Shown: positions 43,448 to 53,471, numbered from the stretch's first letter. The stretch is DNA of 64,000 nucleotides from Alkalibacterium sp049389645 (GCF_049389645.1 NZ_CP186540.1:310001-374000); one strand, 5' to 3'. Translations and numbers: made by a program. The notes: generated by a model from the sequence alone, not told the origin.

Positions 43448-44758
43448 TCAATCAAAAAAATGTGTTAAAAAATTCTTGATTTTGTCTATAATAGTCTCAT
43501 TATTTTCTGTGTTTTCATTTAATTTTTTTTCATTCGTATTCACTGTTTTTGTGTCTTGCAGCTTAACTAGTTGGGGTGATGGGGTTTCACCATCAAACAA
43601 AACATAACGATTCATTACTTCGTGTATATCATCCATGTTCGCTTTATAAAAGACCAATGAAATGGCATTTGTGAATGACGGATAACGGACACCCATAAAA
43701 TCAGGAACGTATTTTTTTACATGCACATTGAAAATTTCTTCAGCTAATTCTTCGATTTTGGGGATAGCTGAAGTACCGCCAGTCAAAACAATACCTCCTG
43801 GCAACTCAAGTGCTCCGATTCCATCTAATTCAGTTTTAACTTGCTCAAAAATCTGAGCCATTCTTGCTTCTATTATTTCTGCAATATACGATTCTTTAAC
43901 TTGAATTGTATTGTCTTGACCAACAACATCTATCGTTATAGATTGATCATTCGCTAGAGATTCATCATCAATAAACGCATACCCAACTTCTCTTTTCAAT
44001 TTCTCAGCATTTTTCAACGATGTATTTAAAACGACTGAAATATCTTTCGTGACGTTCGAGCCGCCTTCTTTAATTATACTTGAAAATTTAACCTGCTGAT
44101 CATGAATAGCGGAGACTGTTGTTTGTCCACCACCTAAATCTATTTGGATCGTACCAAAACGGCGTTCATCTTCCGACATAATCAATTCTGACATCGCTTT
44201 TGGTTGAAATAAGACGTCGTCGATAGCATAGCCCGCATTATTTACACTTTTTTTAATATTATGCAAGACCGTTTTAGAAACCGTCATTGCCGTTCCGTAC
44301 AACTCCACTTGATTGCCAACCATTTTTCTTGGGTCTTTAATCCCGTCAAATCCATCTACAATAAATTCTTCAATCATTACAGATAAAAGCGTTTGATCTG
44401 AGGAAACTTTTCTTTCGCGAATCTGTTTTACCATCTTCTCAATAACTGAATCATTAACTTCCTGATTCGCGCTGGATACATCCACACTGACATGAAATGG
44501 TTTAATTTCAATATTTAATGCAGGAACACCCACAATGAGTGATTCAATTGTAACGCCTGCTTTTTCTTCTGCTTGCTCTACAGCTTTTTTTATTGAATGA
44601 GCAGTTTCGTCAATATCAATAATCAAACCTTTACTTATACCATTTGTTCTTTCACTTCCAACTCCAGTAACATTCATCTGACCATTTAAAACTTCAGAAA
44701 CAATGACTTTAATTGAAGTGGTTCCAATATCCAAACTTGTATAAACACCATTTTTCAA
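43448..44758 (-). CDS. ftsA: Cell-division protein FtsA
   Basis: Actin-like membrane tether for FtsZ, 436 residues. Motifs: YTSLDIGTTSIKVIVSE, TIQIDLGGGQTTVSAI, GIVLTGGTSAIPKI; the C-terminal membrane helix is IIDKIKNFLTHFFD. The start is TTG at 44758, 10 bases after GGAGG. It has its own likely promoter at 44844-44854, after the terminator that ends divIB, so ftsA-ftsZ can be expressed separately from the wall genes. Confidence 0.96.
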   Translation of the reverse strand: MKNGVYTSLDIGTTSIKVIVSEVLNGQMNVTGVGSERTNGISKGLIIDIDETAHSIKKAVEQAEEKAGVTIESLIVGVPALNIEIKPFHVSVDVSSANQEVNDSVIEKMVKQIRERKVSSDQTLLSVMIEEFIVDGFDGIKDPRKMVGNQVELYGTAMTVSKTVLHNIKKSVNNAGYAIDDVLFQPKAMSELIMSEDERRFGTIQIDLGGGQTTVSAIHDQQVKFSSIIKEGGSNVTKDISVVLNTSLKNAEKLKREVGYAFIDDESLANDQSITIDVVGQDNTIQVKESYIAEIIEARMAQIFEQVKTELDGIGALELPGGIVLTGGTSAIPKIEELAEEIFNVHVKKYVPDFMGVRYPSFTNAISLVFYKANMDDIHEVMNRYVLFDGETPSPQLVKLQDTKTVNTNEKKLNENTENNETIIDKIKNFLTHFFD

Positions 44759-44843
44759 TTTATTGAAACCTCCTATCTCTAAAACTTAACTGTCTAAAAT
44801 AATTTTTTTAAGAATTTTTATAATTAAAGTTACTACTCATATC

Positions 44844-44854
44844 ATTTTACCATA
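44844..44854 (-). promoter_or_regulatory. Extended -10 promoter of ftsA-ftsZ
   Basis: Minus-strand TATG-G-TAAAAT (TAAAAT at 44844-44849), about 86 bases before the ftsA start. Confidence 0.55.
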
Positions 44855-44943
44855 AATTGACAGGTAGAATGAAGAGTGTTTATTGATTTATCGGTATTTT
44901 TCGATTACTTTTGTGTGACAAACAAAAATATCTGTTATTAATG

Positions 44944-44978
44944 AAAAAGCAAGAGTTAAACGAGATGTTTACTCTTGC
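44944..44978 (-). terminator. Terminator after divIB
   Basis: Minus-strand GCAAGAGTAAAC/GTTTAACTCTTGC with one bulge, then five T. It starts within 7 bases of the divIB stop codon. Confidence 0.85.
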
Positions 44979-44984
44979 TTTTTA

Positions 44985-45794
44985 TTAAAATCCCTCTATT
45001 TCTTCTGGATCGTCTTCATTATCTGACGTAAATGGAATGAAATACGCACCAGCTTCTAAATCGAACATTCCTCTAGTATTATCTACTGCTGCTTTCATTT
45101 GGTTATAATAATTTAATCGTTCAGCAAAAACAGGGATAGATACCAGTATCTCGTTCCCATCATTCATAAAAACACTTACCAACATGTCATTTCTATCATG
45201 TTGAAGATAATCGATCTCTGAAATAAGCATTTGAACATCTGCGTCTACTTTTTCATATTCATCAATCATCAACTCTAAAGGACGACCTTCTTCAAATCCA
45301 TTTAATATTGGTTGGTTAGCGTTGATTCTAGGAACTGATTCATCTAATATATCGCCATTTTCCAATATTTTTTTATACGTATTATTACTAGATAAATAAG
45401 CAACTGTTTTGTATTCTTCAATTGTAATAACGAAATTCTGAATGCCAGACAAAGACAATTCTGCCTGTGCAACTTGAGGATTATCTTGTACTATCTTTTC
45501 TTCTATTTTTCTTTTATTCATATATTCTTCCCAAATAGAATCTCCTGAATTTAGCCCGCTTGAATCTAGAATGACCTGGTCATAAACTTCCTCAGATCCA
45601 GAAACACTTATATCATTAGCTAAACGAAACGGACTGACAAGATAAAGTGAAATAAGCAATATGAATAAAAGCAATCCGACTACTATTCCCCAATTTATCA
45701 ATCTCTTTCTTGATTGTTTCAAATGAATAACAGAGGAATCTGTTGATGTCTTTAATTTTTCTGATTCTGTACGTTTCCCCTCTTTTTTACTCAT
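44985..45794 (-). CDS. divIB: Cell-division protein DivIB/FtsQ
   Basis: Bitopic divisome protein, 269 residues. Cytoplasmic basic tail, membrane helix around residue 40-60 (WGIVVGLLLFILLISLYLVS), then the POTRA domain (SPFRLANDISVSGSEEVYDQ) and beta domain. ATG at 45794 follows TTAGGAGATAGGAAT; the frame open to 45818 overlaps murG and lacks a site. A terminator follows directly. Confidence 0.93.
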   Translation of the reverse strand: MSKKEGKRTESEKLKTSTDSSVIHLKQSRKRLINWGIVVGLLLFILLISLYLVSPFRLANDISVSGSEEVYDQVILDSSGLNSGDSIWEEYMNKRKIEEKIVQDNPQVAQAELSLSGIQNFVITIEEYKTVAYLSSNNTYKKILENGDILDESVPRINANQPILNGFEEGRPLELMIDEYEKVDADVQMLISEIDYLQHDRNDMLVSVFMNDGNEILVSIPVFAERLNYYNQMKAAVDNTRGMFDLEAGAYFIPFTSDNEDDPEEIEGF

Positions 45795-45814
45795 ATTCCT
45801 ATCTCCTAAGGGTT

Positions 45815-46945
45815 TCATCTTTTTAAAAGATTTACGATTGTGTTTATAATTAAATCCGACGCATCTTGTCTACCTAACTGCTTAGAAGCGTGACTCATTT
45901 TTTCACGCTTCTCTTTATCATTCATCAATAAATCAATTTTTCCAACTAACTGCTCAGCATTCATATCTTCTTCTTTCAATACGACTGCTGCGCCTTTTTT
46001 TTCAAGACTTTGCGCATTCTTTGTTTGATGATCTTCTGTTACATTTGGACTAGGTATCAAAATACTAGGGATACCCAATGACGTCAATTCTGAGAGTGTT
46101 GTCGCACCACTTCTGGAAACGACTAACGAAACAGATGCAAACACCTCTGGAAGATTATTGATATAAGGCACGATTTTCACTCCACTTGATGATGAATCAG
46201 AAACATATCGTGTTGATTCTTCCAATTCTTTATTAATATGCTCGTAGTGGTTTTTGCCAGTGATAAATAGAGTCTGATAAGATTTATTTATCAACTGTGG
46301 CCAACTATTCTTTACTGTCTCGTTTATCTTCGACGCTCCCTGACTTCCTCCAAAAATAAGAACAGTATGTTTATCAGGATCTAATTGATAGTCAGACAAA
46401 ACATCGGTCTGTACAAAGTTGGCCACTTCCTGCGCACGAGGGTTGCCCGTATAGATGACTTTCTCTTTGTGTTTTCCAAATTGATCACGAGCTTCATCAA
46501 AACAAATAGCTATTGCCGAAACATGTCTTGCTAAAAATTTGTTAGTCAGCCCAACTACGCTATTTTGTTCGTGAATAAGTGTGGGGACATTTAATTTTGA
46601 TGCAGCATAACACATAGGTGCACTCACGTAACCACCGGTACCGATCACCACATCTGGTTCAAATTTTCTAACTATTTTTTTCGCCTTATTAATTGACGTT
46701 ACAAACAGTTGAATCGTTTTTATATTATATTTTAATCCTTGAAAATTTAATTTCCGTTTAAATCCTTCAACTCTAAGCGGTTCGAAATTATATCCCTGAT
46801 CAGGGACAATTGTACTTTCGAGTCCTCGATCGGTCCCCACGTAAAGGAATTCAGTTTCTGGATCCACTTCTTTCATTCTGTTCATTAACGCTAATGCAGG
46901 GTAAATGTGGCCCCCTGTACCTCCACCTGTAACTAGAATTTTCAT
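45815..46945 (-). CDS. murG: MurG UDP-GlcNAc:undecaprenyl-PP-MurNAc-pentapeptide transferase
   Basis: Makes lipid II from lipid I at the inner face of the membrane. GT-B glycosyltransferase, 376 residues. ILVTGGGTGGHIYPALALM (donor loop), IGTGGYVSAPMCYAA and the C-terminal VSRSGATTLSELTSLGIP and PSPNVTEDHQTKNA binding loops are all present. Follows murD by about 20 bases. Confidence 0.97.
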   Translation of the reverse strand: MKILVTGGGTGGHIYPALALMNRMKEVDPETEFLYVGTDRGLESTIVPDQGYNFEPLRVEGFKRKLNFQGLKYNIKTIQLFVTSINKAKKIVRKFEPDVVIGTGGYVSAPMCYAASKLNVPTLIHEQNSVVGLTNKFLARHVSAIAICFDEARDQFGKHKEKVIYTGNPRAQEVANFVQTDVLSDYQLDPDKHTVLIFGGSQGASKINETVKNSWPQLINKSYQTLFITGKNHYEHINKELEESTRYVSDSSSSGVKIVPYINNLPEVFASVSLVVSRSGATTLSELTSLGIPSILIPSPNVTEDHQTKNAQSLEKKGAAVVLKEEDMNAEQLVGKIDLLMNDKEKREKMSHASKQLGRQDASDLIINTIVNLLKR

Positions 46946-46964
46946 AATTATCGCACGTTTGTGC

Positions 46965-48347
46965 TCAACCTCCTTTGACTGATTCCTTTATAGACTTGAC
47001 TGTATCGATAAAATCATTACCTCGTTCTTCAAAATTAACGTATTGATCCCAACTTGCACAAGCTGGAGACAATAAAACAACATCTCCGGCTTCGCTATTT
47101 TCAAAAGCTGCTAACGTCGCTTCAGGGACACTATTTGCTACAACAATCTTAGCGATATCGGCATATTTGGCGACTTTAGCTAGTTCGTGCTTTGTTTCGC
47201 CAAAAGTAATGATAGCTTTAACGTGTTTTTTTAATAGTGGGACCAAATCATCAAACGATTCGTTTCGATTTAACCCGCCAGCAAGCAACACGATCGGATC
47301 AGAAAATCCTTCTAATGCATGAATCATCGCCAAGGTGTTAGTGGCTTTGGAATCGTTATAGAATCGTCTATTCTCTATGGTATCTACTAACTGCATACGG
47401 TGATCCACACCTTTAAATTCCTGGAATGCATTGATGATATCCTCGTTTTTTACTCTTTTAAGTTTCGCAACAGCTATAGCAGCTAGTGCATTTTCCAAAT
47501 TATGTTCTCCCGGGATCAAGATATTATCCCTAGACATTACCGGTTCTCCATTATACATAATAACGTCGCCTTTCACATAAACGCCAGTATCTAAATCATT
47601 TTTGCGAGAAAATGGCACTAATTTTGCCTCGGCAGTACTCGATACTAACTCGCGTAATTCATCTTGATCATAATTATACACAATGTAATCGGCTGAAGAT
47701 TGATTTTTAGTTATTGCTAACTTCGCATTAACGTATTCATTTCTTGTTTTATGATAATCTAGATGTGCTGAATAGATATTGGTTATAACTGCAATCGACG
47801 GATGAAATTTCTCTATCCCCATTAACTGAAAACTTGATACTTCCAAAACCAGATCATCTGTTTCAGACGACTTTTGAGCAATTAAACTGGCCGGTGTTCC
47901 TATATTACCTACTGCATAAGCTTTTCCGATAGAACGATTCTCATTTAAAATCCTTTCGATCATCATTGTTGTCGTTGTTTTTCCATTGGTGCCCGTTATA
48001 GCGATAATCGGACTTTCCGATATCAAGTAAGCTAACTCTACCTCAGTAATGATTAAGATATTTTTATCTTTGGCTTTTTTTACTAAAGGATTAGTGTAAG
48101 GAATACCCGGATTCTTAACAACAAAATCAAGTGGTTTTTCTAACAGGTCTAAAGGATGACTTCCTGATATTACTACAATTCCCTTATCTGTTAAATCTTT
48201 AGCTTCAGCACTTTGGCTTAAGTCTTTGAAATCATTTACGGTCACATTAGCTCCAAGTTCATTAAGTACTAGCGCTGCGTTATAGCCAGAGACTGCCAGA
48301 CCTAATACCAAGACATTTTTATTTTTAAACTGCGATGCATTTTTCAT
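46965..48347 (-). CDS. murD: UDP-N-acetylmuramoylalanine-D-glutamate ligase
   Basis: Adds D-Glu to UDP-MurNAc-L-Ala. 460 residues with the three Mur ligase domains. ATP loop AITGTNGKTTTTMMIE, central motif NIYSAHLDYHKTRNEY, and C-terminal YNDSKATNTLAMIHAL are visible. ATG at 48347 follows GAGGAG. A terminator hairpin separates it from mraY, so it may need read-through or a promoter that I could not identify. Confidence 0.97.
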   Translation of the reverse strand: MKNASQFKNKNVLVLGLAVSGYNAALVLNELGANVTVNDFKDLSQSAEAKDLTDKGIVVISGSHPLDLLEKPLDFVVKNPGIPYTNPLVKKAKDKNILIITEVELAYLISESPIIAITGTNGKTTTTMMIERILNENRSIGKAYAVGNIGTPASLIAQKSSETDDLVLEVSSFQLMGIEKFHPSIAVITNIYSAHLDYHKTRNEYVNAKLAITKNQSSADYIVYNYDQDELRELVSSTAEAKLVPFSRKNDLDTGVYVKGDVIMYNGEPVMSRDNILIPGEHNLENALAAIAVAKLKRVKNEDIINAFQEFKGVDHRMQLVDTIENRRFYNDSKATNTLAMIHALEGFSDPIVLLAGGLNRNESFDDLVPLLKKHVKAIITFGETKHELAKVAKYADIAKIVVANSVPEATLAAFENSEAGDVVLLSPACASWDQYVNFEERGNDFIDTVKSIKESVKGG

Positions 48348-48400
48348 AAAAAACTCCTCTAATATTTAAAATTACTTATGTACAAGTCTACAATGAATCT

Positions 48401-48432
48401 AAAAAAACTGGAAGTAGAAAGCTACTACCAGT
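48401..48432 (-). terminator. Terminator-like hairpin between mraY and murD
   Basis: Minus-strand ACTGGTAGTAG/CTACTTCCAGT (one A-A mismatch), then seven T. It lies about 12 bases after the mraY stop. Confidence 0.75.
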
Positions 48433-48443
48433 TTTTCAGTATA

Positions 48444-49406
48444 CTAAAGCATTAAAAACGTTATTGAAGAAGCAATTAAAGTTATCAATGAAAAAATAAT
48501 AACTATTTTCCATTCGTTCCATCCTACCATTTCAAAATGGTGATGAATCGGGCTCATTTTAAATACACGTTTACCTGTTAATTTAAATGATGTCACCTGT
48601 ATCATGACACTGGCTGTTTCAATTACGAATATTATCCCGATCAAGAGTAATGTCCACTCCTGATTTAAAACAATAGACACTGCAGCTAAACTAGCTCCCA
48701 AAGCAAGCGAACCGACGTCACCCATGAAAATCTTGGCTGGTTTTTTATTGAAAATAAAGAAGCCAATCAAAGAGCCCATGATCGCAGATGTAAAGATAGC
48801 TACTTCATACTGATTTTGAAGAATAGCAATAATAGTGTAGCTAAAATAAGCAATAAAACCAGTACTTGCTAGTAATCCATCAATGCCATCCGTCAAATTC
48901 GTCGCATTTGAAAAACCAACTAACCAAAATAAAATAAACAAAGCATAAAAATAGCCTAACTCTACTTCATTCCCAAAAGGCAAAGCGATACTTTGAATAT
49001 CTAGGACTCGTGAAACACCAAAGTAAAACAGAATAGCCGCTACTATTTGTCCGATCAGTTTCTGCAAACTTGTTAATCCTAAATTACGTTTCATAATGAC
49101 TTTTATATAATCATCAACAAAACCGATAGTTCCATAAACTAATAATATAAAGATAAGTAAGAGAACGAGTAACGAATTGACCGGAAAAACCACACTGGAT
49201 ATCAAAGAAATGATCGACACGGCTATGATAAGTGTGATGCCTCCCATAGTAGGCGTGCCTGATTTTGCTTCATGCCAAGAAGGACCTTCCTCTCTGGTTA
49301 TCTGGCCCATTTGTTTTTGCTTAAAATACTTTATAAATACAGGCATTAACCCTGTAACGATTACTCCACTTAATAGCAGTGGATATATTAATTGAATGCT
49401 TTGCAC
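48444..49406 (-). CDS. mraY: Phospho-MurNAc-pentapeptide transferase MraY
   Basis: Transfers phospho-MurNAc-pentapeptide to undecaprenyl phosphate, giving lipid I. 320 residues, about ten membrane helices. Catalytic and substrate motifs: FVDDYIKVIMKRNLGL, NLTDGIDGLLAS, FMGDVGSLALGA, and MSPIHHHFEMVGW. The start is GTG at 49406, with AAGGAAGG upstream. Confidence 0.96.
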   Translation of the reverse strand: MQSIQLIYPLLLSGVIVTGLMPVFIKYFKQKQMGQITREEGPSWHEAKSGTPTMGGITLIIAVSIISLISSVVFPVNSLLVLLLIFILLVYGTIGFVDDYIKVIMKRNLGLTSLQKLIGQIVAAILFYFGVSRVLDIQSIALPFGNEVELGYFYALFILFWLVGFSNATNLTDGIDGLLASTGFIAYFSYTIIAILQNQYEVAIFTSAIMGSLIGFFIFNKKPAKIFMGDVGSLALGASLAAVSIVLNQEWTLLLIGIIFVIETASVMIQVTSFKLTGKRVFKMSPIHHHFEMVGWNEWKIVIIFSLITLIASSITFLML

Positions 49407-49433
49407 TATTCTATTCCTTCCTTACTAGCTAAA

Positions 49434-51614
49434 TTATTGGTTAGGAGACAAAACTACTGTCAGTTCATTTCCACTCTCGATAAAGGCGTTGGCAGGTAGG
49501 TTTTGCGACAATACAAAGCCTTCACCTTCGAATGTAACATCTATACCAGTCAATTCTGCCAATTTTAACACGTCACTCTTTGACCAACCTGTCAAGTCAG
49601 GCAAAGTCATGGCTCCGTTAGTCAAAAGCATGACACGATTTGATGCATCGATTTCAGCGTTCGGATCTGGATGCTGCTGAACGATCGTATCCCCTGAACC
49701 GATAATGCTGTAATCTATTTCTTCGTTATCTAATTGATCCATCACAGCTTGAGTGCTTTGTTGAATAACATTTTCTAATTGTTGTTTTTCTTCTTCAACT
49801 GAATCCACTTCACTATCATTTGCATTAGAGTAATATTCCAGTGCTCTTTTCATAACTGGATTAAATATTTTTTGAACCACATGACTCCCGTGACCAACAC
49901 CGTTTAATGTCGGTTTTTGTACAGTCACGTATAAGATAAGTTCTGAGTCTTCTACAGGTCCCATACCCACAACTGAATAGATATAATTCGAACCTCCCGA
50001 ATAATATCCGCCTGTTTCACGAGAGATTTGAGCTGTCCCTGTTTTAGCTGCAATTTCAAATCCTTCTACTTCATACCCTCTGGCTGTACCTACATCACTG
50101 TATACTGTTTCAGTTAAATATTCAAGTGTTTGCACCGCTGTCTCTTTAGATATCAACGTAGCTGTTTCTTCAGTTTCAACAAGCTCTTCTTCACCTGTTT
50201 TGGTATCTATTATTTTTTTGACCAAGTGAGGTTCAACCATATTCCCTTCATTGGTGACTGCCGAAAAAGCACGAAGCATTTGAATAGGCGTTACAGATAT
50301 TCCTTGGCCAAATGATGTATTGACTTTTTGAAGTGTGCGATCATAAGGATTAGACCCACTGTATTCATTGGGTAAAGAAATGCCTGTTTCTTGACCGAAA
50401 CCAAAGGAATCTAAATGATTTTTCCACTTATCATAACCCATTTCTTCGATTTGATGCACAAAAGAAACATTGCTGGAACGAGCCAGTCCTTCAAGGTAGG
50501 AGATATAACCCCAGCCTTCTGGTTTGACATCATGGACAGTGCCCCCGCCAATTTGAATCTTACCTGAACGATAATAATCATTGGGTCTGAACGTTCCCTC
50601 TTCAATCGCTGCTGCTAATGTCATTACCTTCATGGTAGATCCGGGTTCAAAAGTATATTCAATCAAAAAGTTCTGCCAGGTTTGATCGATACCTTCCTTA
50701 GTCGTCGCATTGAATGTTGGACGCTGCGTTGTTGCTAAAATTTCACCTGTTTTTGCATTCATCAACGTAGCCGTAATTGCTTCTGGCTCATGTTCAGCAT
50801 TGACGTCTTCGACAATGCTTTCCAGAAATATTTGCATGCGTCTGTCAATTGTCAACTGTATATCATTGCCATCAGTCGGCAGAACTTCTTCTATTTCCTG
50901 ATTGGGAATAACATAACCAAACCGATCCCGCTGATATTCTATCCATCCATCTTCACCACTTAATATGTCATCAAATTCTTTTTCAAGACCTAAGACACCT
51001 TTAAGCGATTGACTGTCCTCAGCTTCACTATCTCTTTGAGCTAAACCGACCGTATGAGATGCAAACGTTCCGTTTGGATATAGTCGACTTTTTTTCTCCT
51101 CAAACGTTATACCTGTCAACTCTTGTTTTTCTAAGCTTTCTTTAATTCCGCTCACTGTTTCATAAGTTAAATTATTCCCGTCACTTCCAAACTCTACTTG
51201 ACTGTTATCCAAGGTTAATCTGTCATGAAGCTCTTCTTCACTCATTGACATATGTTCAGATAAAACTTGTGCCACTGCCTGAGGATCTTGAATATGAATA
51301 GGGCGCTTTGGAGTCGACCATTCATCTGTCAATACGGCAACCATTTTATATGAATTCGCATCCAAAGCAATGGGGTTCCCGTTTGCATCATATATCGTCC
51401 CTCTGTTAGCCTGCAAGGTATTATTTCTCGTATATAACTTATGCACATTTTGAATTAAGTTCTCTCCGTTAACTTCTCCAGTTACCATGATAATAGCAAA
51501 CCTTGAAAATACACCAAAAAACAATATAAAACAAAAAATATACAGCGCTATCGCTATATATTTTCTGTTGTGAAAAGGGTTCGAAGCCTTTAATTTTCTT
51601 TTAATACGTCTCAT
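49434..51614 (-). CDS. Division transpeptidase PBP2B/PBP2X-type with PASTA domains
   Basis: Class B penicillin-binding protein that cross-links septal peptidoglycan, 726 residues. N-terminal membrane anchor ~18-45, dimerisation domain (LQANRGTIYDANGNPIALD), then the transpeptidase: active-site Ser326 in GSTMK, SSN at 380-382, KTG at 524-526. Two C-terminal PASTA-like repeats follow (DYSIIGSGDTIVQQHPDP, LTGWSKSDVLKLAELTGI). ATG at 51614 overlaps the ftsL stop by 4 bases. Confidence 0.96.
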   Translation of the reverse strand: MRRIKRKLKASNPFHNRKYIAIALYIFCFILFFGVFSRFAIIMVTGEVNGENLIQNVHKLYTRNNTLQANRGTIYDANGNPIALDANSYKMVAVLTDEWSTPKRPIHIQDPQAVAQVLSEHMSMSEEELHDRLTLDNSQVEFGSDGNNLTYETVSGIKESLEKQELTGITFEEKKSRLYPNGTFASHTVGLAQRDSEAEDSQSLKGVLGLEKEFDDILSGEDGWIEYQRDRFGYVIPNQEIEEVLPTDGNDIQLTIDRRMQIFLESIVEDVNAEHEPEAITATLMNAKTGEILATTQRPTFNATTKEGIDQTWQNFLIEYTFEPGSTMKVMTLAAAIEEGTFRPNDYYRSGKIQIGGGTVHDVKPEGWGYISYLEGLARSSNVSFVHQIEEMGYDKWKNHLDSFGFGQETGISLPNEYSGSNPYDRTLQKVNTSFGQGISVTPIQMLRAFSAVTNEGNMVEPHLVKKIIDTKTGEEELVETEETATLISKETAVQTLEYLTETVYSDVGTARGYEVEGFEIAAKTGTAQISRETGGYYSGGSNYIYSVVGMGPVEDSELILYVTVQKPTLNGVGHGSHVVQKIFNPVMKRALEYYSNANDSEVDSVEEEKQQLENVIQQSTQAVMDQLDNEEIDYSIIGSGDTIVQQHPDPNAEIDASNRVMLLTNGAMTLPDLTGWSKSDVLKLAELTGIDVTFEGEGFVLSQNLPANAFIESGNELTVVLSPNQ

Positions 51615-51982
51615 TTAAACACATTCCTAATTTGCTCTTCATTCATTTTCAAGTCATTTTCTTTGGCAATGGAATATACACGGTCATAACGTGACAATTC
51701 TTGTACATTCTGTTCGTAGTTGCTATTTTCTATTTGAACGATTGTCGCTTGTGATGCTAGGTCTTGAATACTCCTGTTCATTGTTGAGACCTGCATTGAT
51801 AAAGTGATGTGTGTAACTGCCAATATAAAAAGAACAGATACAAACAAACCACTAACTACAATCTCTAATCGAGTTAAACCTTTATGTAGTTTTTTTTCAA
51901 TCTCTCTATTTTCAGTCTTTTCGGGTTGTGTTAATGGCTGTGTTTCATTAGCTAATTGTCTAGCTAAATTGTCATTCATCAT
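51611..51982 (-). CDS. ftsL: Cell-division protein FtsL
   Basis: Short bitopic divisome protein, 123 residues: acidic cytoplasmic tail, membrane helix (LEIVVSGLFVSVLFILAVTH), then a heptad-repeat coiled coil (VSTMNRSIQDLASQATIV). Recognised from topology and its place between rsmH and the division PBP; sequence conservation of FtsL is low in general. ATG at 51982. Confidence 0.88.
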   Translation of the reverse strand: MMNDNLARQLANETQPLTQPEKTENREIEKKLHKGLTRLEIVVSGLFVSVLFILAVTHITLSMQVSTMNRSIQDLASQATIVQIENSNYEQNVQELSRYDRVYSIAKENDLKMNEEQIRNVFK

Positions 51983-52020
51983 TGGTACCCTTCTCCTTTC
52001 TGGATTAAATTATTAGCACA

Positions 52021-52974
52021 TTATTTTTCTCTTTGTTTTTCGGCTATTCTTAGCTTTGCGCTTCTTGACCGATTATTTTCATTCAGTTCTTCTTCAGAAG
52101 GTAAAATAGGTTTTTTGTTTATCATTTTCAGGATAGGTTGTTTATGATCTGGAATGATAGGTAACCCACGAGGTAATTCTGGTAAATCTGAATAACTTTT
52201 GAATAATTGTTTGACTATTCGATCTTCTAGCGAGTGAAATGTTATAGCACTTATACGTCCACCCACATTTAAAATATCAACGGCTTGCTCCAATGAATCT
52301 TCCAAAGCACCCAGTTCATCATTTACTGCAATGCGCAACGCCTGAAATACACGCTTGGCAGGATGACCGCCTTTTCGCCGTGCGAATGCTGGAATAGCGT
52401 CTTTAATGATGGCCACTAATTCATGTGTCGTATCTATAGACTTGTTTTCTCGACTTGCTTCAATTTTTCGAGCAATCTGTTTTGAAAATTTTTCTTCACC
52501 ATATCGGAAGAAAATCCGGACCAGATCGCTATAATCCCACTTATTTACAATATCGTGAGCAGTTAACGCTTGAGTTTGATCCATTCGCATGTCCAGTTGA
52601 GCATCTTTGTGATAACTGAATCCTCTTTCTGTAACGTCCAGCTGAGGAGAGGAAACACCTAAATCGTAGATAATACCATCTACTTTTGAAACGTTTCTCT
52701 CTTCTAAGGCGAATTTTATGTTTCTGAAATTATCATGTATAAATGTTAACTTTCCACTGTTTAGTTCTTCCGATAACAATTGACTAGCGTTATCAATGGC
52801 TGTCATGTCCTGGTCAAAAGCATATACGTGACCTTCTGTACTTAATTCATTTAAGAGAAGTGCAGTATGTCCTGCTCCACCTAAAGTACAGTCGACATAT
52901 ATACCATCTGGTTTTATATTGAGACCCTCTACAGTCTCATTCAATAATACTGTTTCATGTTGAAATTCCGGCAT
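52021..52974 (-). CDS. rsmH: 16S rRNA (cytosine-N4)-methyltransferase RsmH (MraW)
   Basis: Methylates N4 of C1402 in the ribosomal decoding site. 317 residues from ATG at 52974 (MPEFQHETVLLNETVEGL) following AAGGGG. SAM motif VDCTLGGAGHTALLL; DGIIYDLGVSSPQLD and HSLEDRIVKQLF are family signatures. The frame stays open to 53013 but that part overlaps mraZ. Second gene of the dcw cluster. Confidence 0.96.
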   Translation of the reverse strand: MPEFQHETVLLNETVEGLNIKPDGIYVDCTLGGAGHTALLLNELSTEGHVYAFDQDMTAIDNASQLLSEELNSGKLTFIHDNFRNIKFALEERNVSKVDGIIYDLGVSSPQLDVTERGFSYHKDAQLDMRMDQTQALTAHDIVNKWDYSDLVRIFFRYGEEKFSKQIARKIEASRENKSIDTTHELVAIIKDAIPAFARRKGGHPAKRVFQALRIAVNDELGALEDSLEQAVDILNVGGRISAITFHSLEDRIVKQLFKSYSDLPELPRGLPIIPDHKQPILKMINKKPILPSEEELNENNRSRSAKLRIAEKQREK

Positions 52975-53002
52975 TTTCTTACCCCTTTGCTGACTATCCG
53001 TG

Positions 53003-53434
53003 TTAGAATCCAAAATCTATCATCTCTTCAGCTATGTCTTCAAATGATTCATTAGCCTCTTCAGCAAATGAGGTCCACCTGTCTTCGCTCCATATTTCAA
53101 TACGATCAGACACACCAATCACATAACACGTTTTTTCAAGTGATGCATGCTCAGTTAATGTGTTGGGCAAATTAATTCTTCCCTGTTTATCAAGTGAACA
53201 TTCAGTAGCTGCTGAATATAGGAATCGTGTAAACGCTCTCGATTCTTTTTTAGCAAGAGGAAGTTGTTTCAACTTCGCTTCGAGAAGCTTCCATTCTTCC
53301 ATGGGGTATCCAAAAAGACAACCGTCTAATCCGCGGGTTACAATGAAACGTTCGCCTAAATCGTCCCTAAATTTAGCTGGAACAATCAAGCGGCCTTTTG
53401 CATCAATTGAATGTTTGTATTCACCTAATAACAT
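53003..53434 (-). CDS. mraZ: Transcriptional regulator MraZ
   Basis: Ring-forming AbrB-like (SpoVT/AbrB fold) repressor of the dcw cluster, 143 residues. Two tandem MraZ domains: GEYKHSIDAKGRLIVPAKFR, and SAATECSLDKQGRINLPNTL; the conserved DxxGR appears in each. ATG at 53434 lies 8 bases after AAGGGG. Three candidate binding boxes precede the gene (53472-53496). Confidence 0.95.
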   Translation of the reverse strand: MLLGEYKHSIDAKGRLIVPAKFRDDLGERFIVTRGLDGCLFGYPMEEWKLLEAKLKQLPLAKKESRAFTRFLYSAATECSLDKQGRINLPNTLTEHASLEKTCYVIGVSDRIEIWSEDRWTSFAEEANESFEDIAEEMIDFGF

Positions 53435-53471
53435 TTCACTGCACCCCTTTCCCACTTATAAGGTAAAGTCT

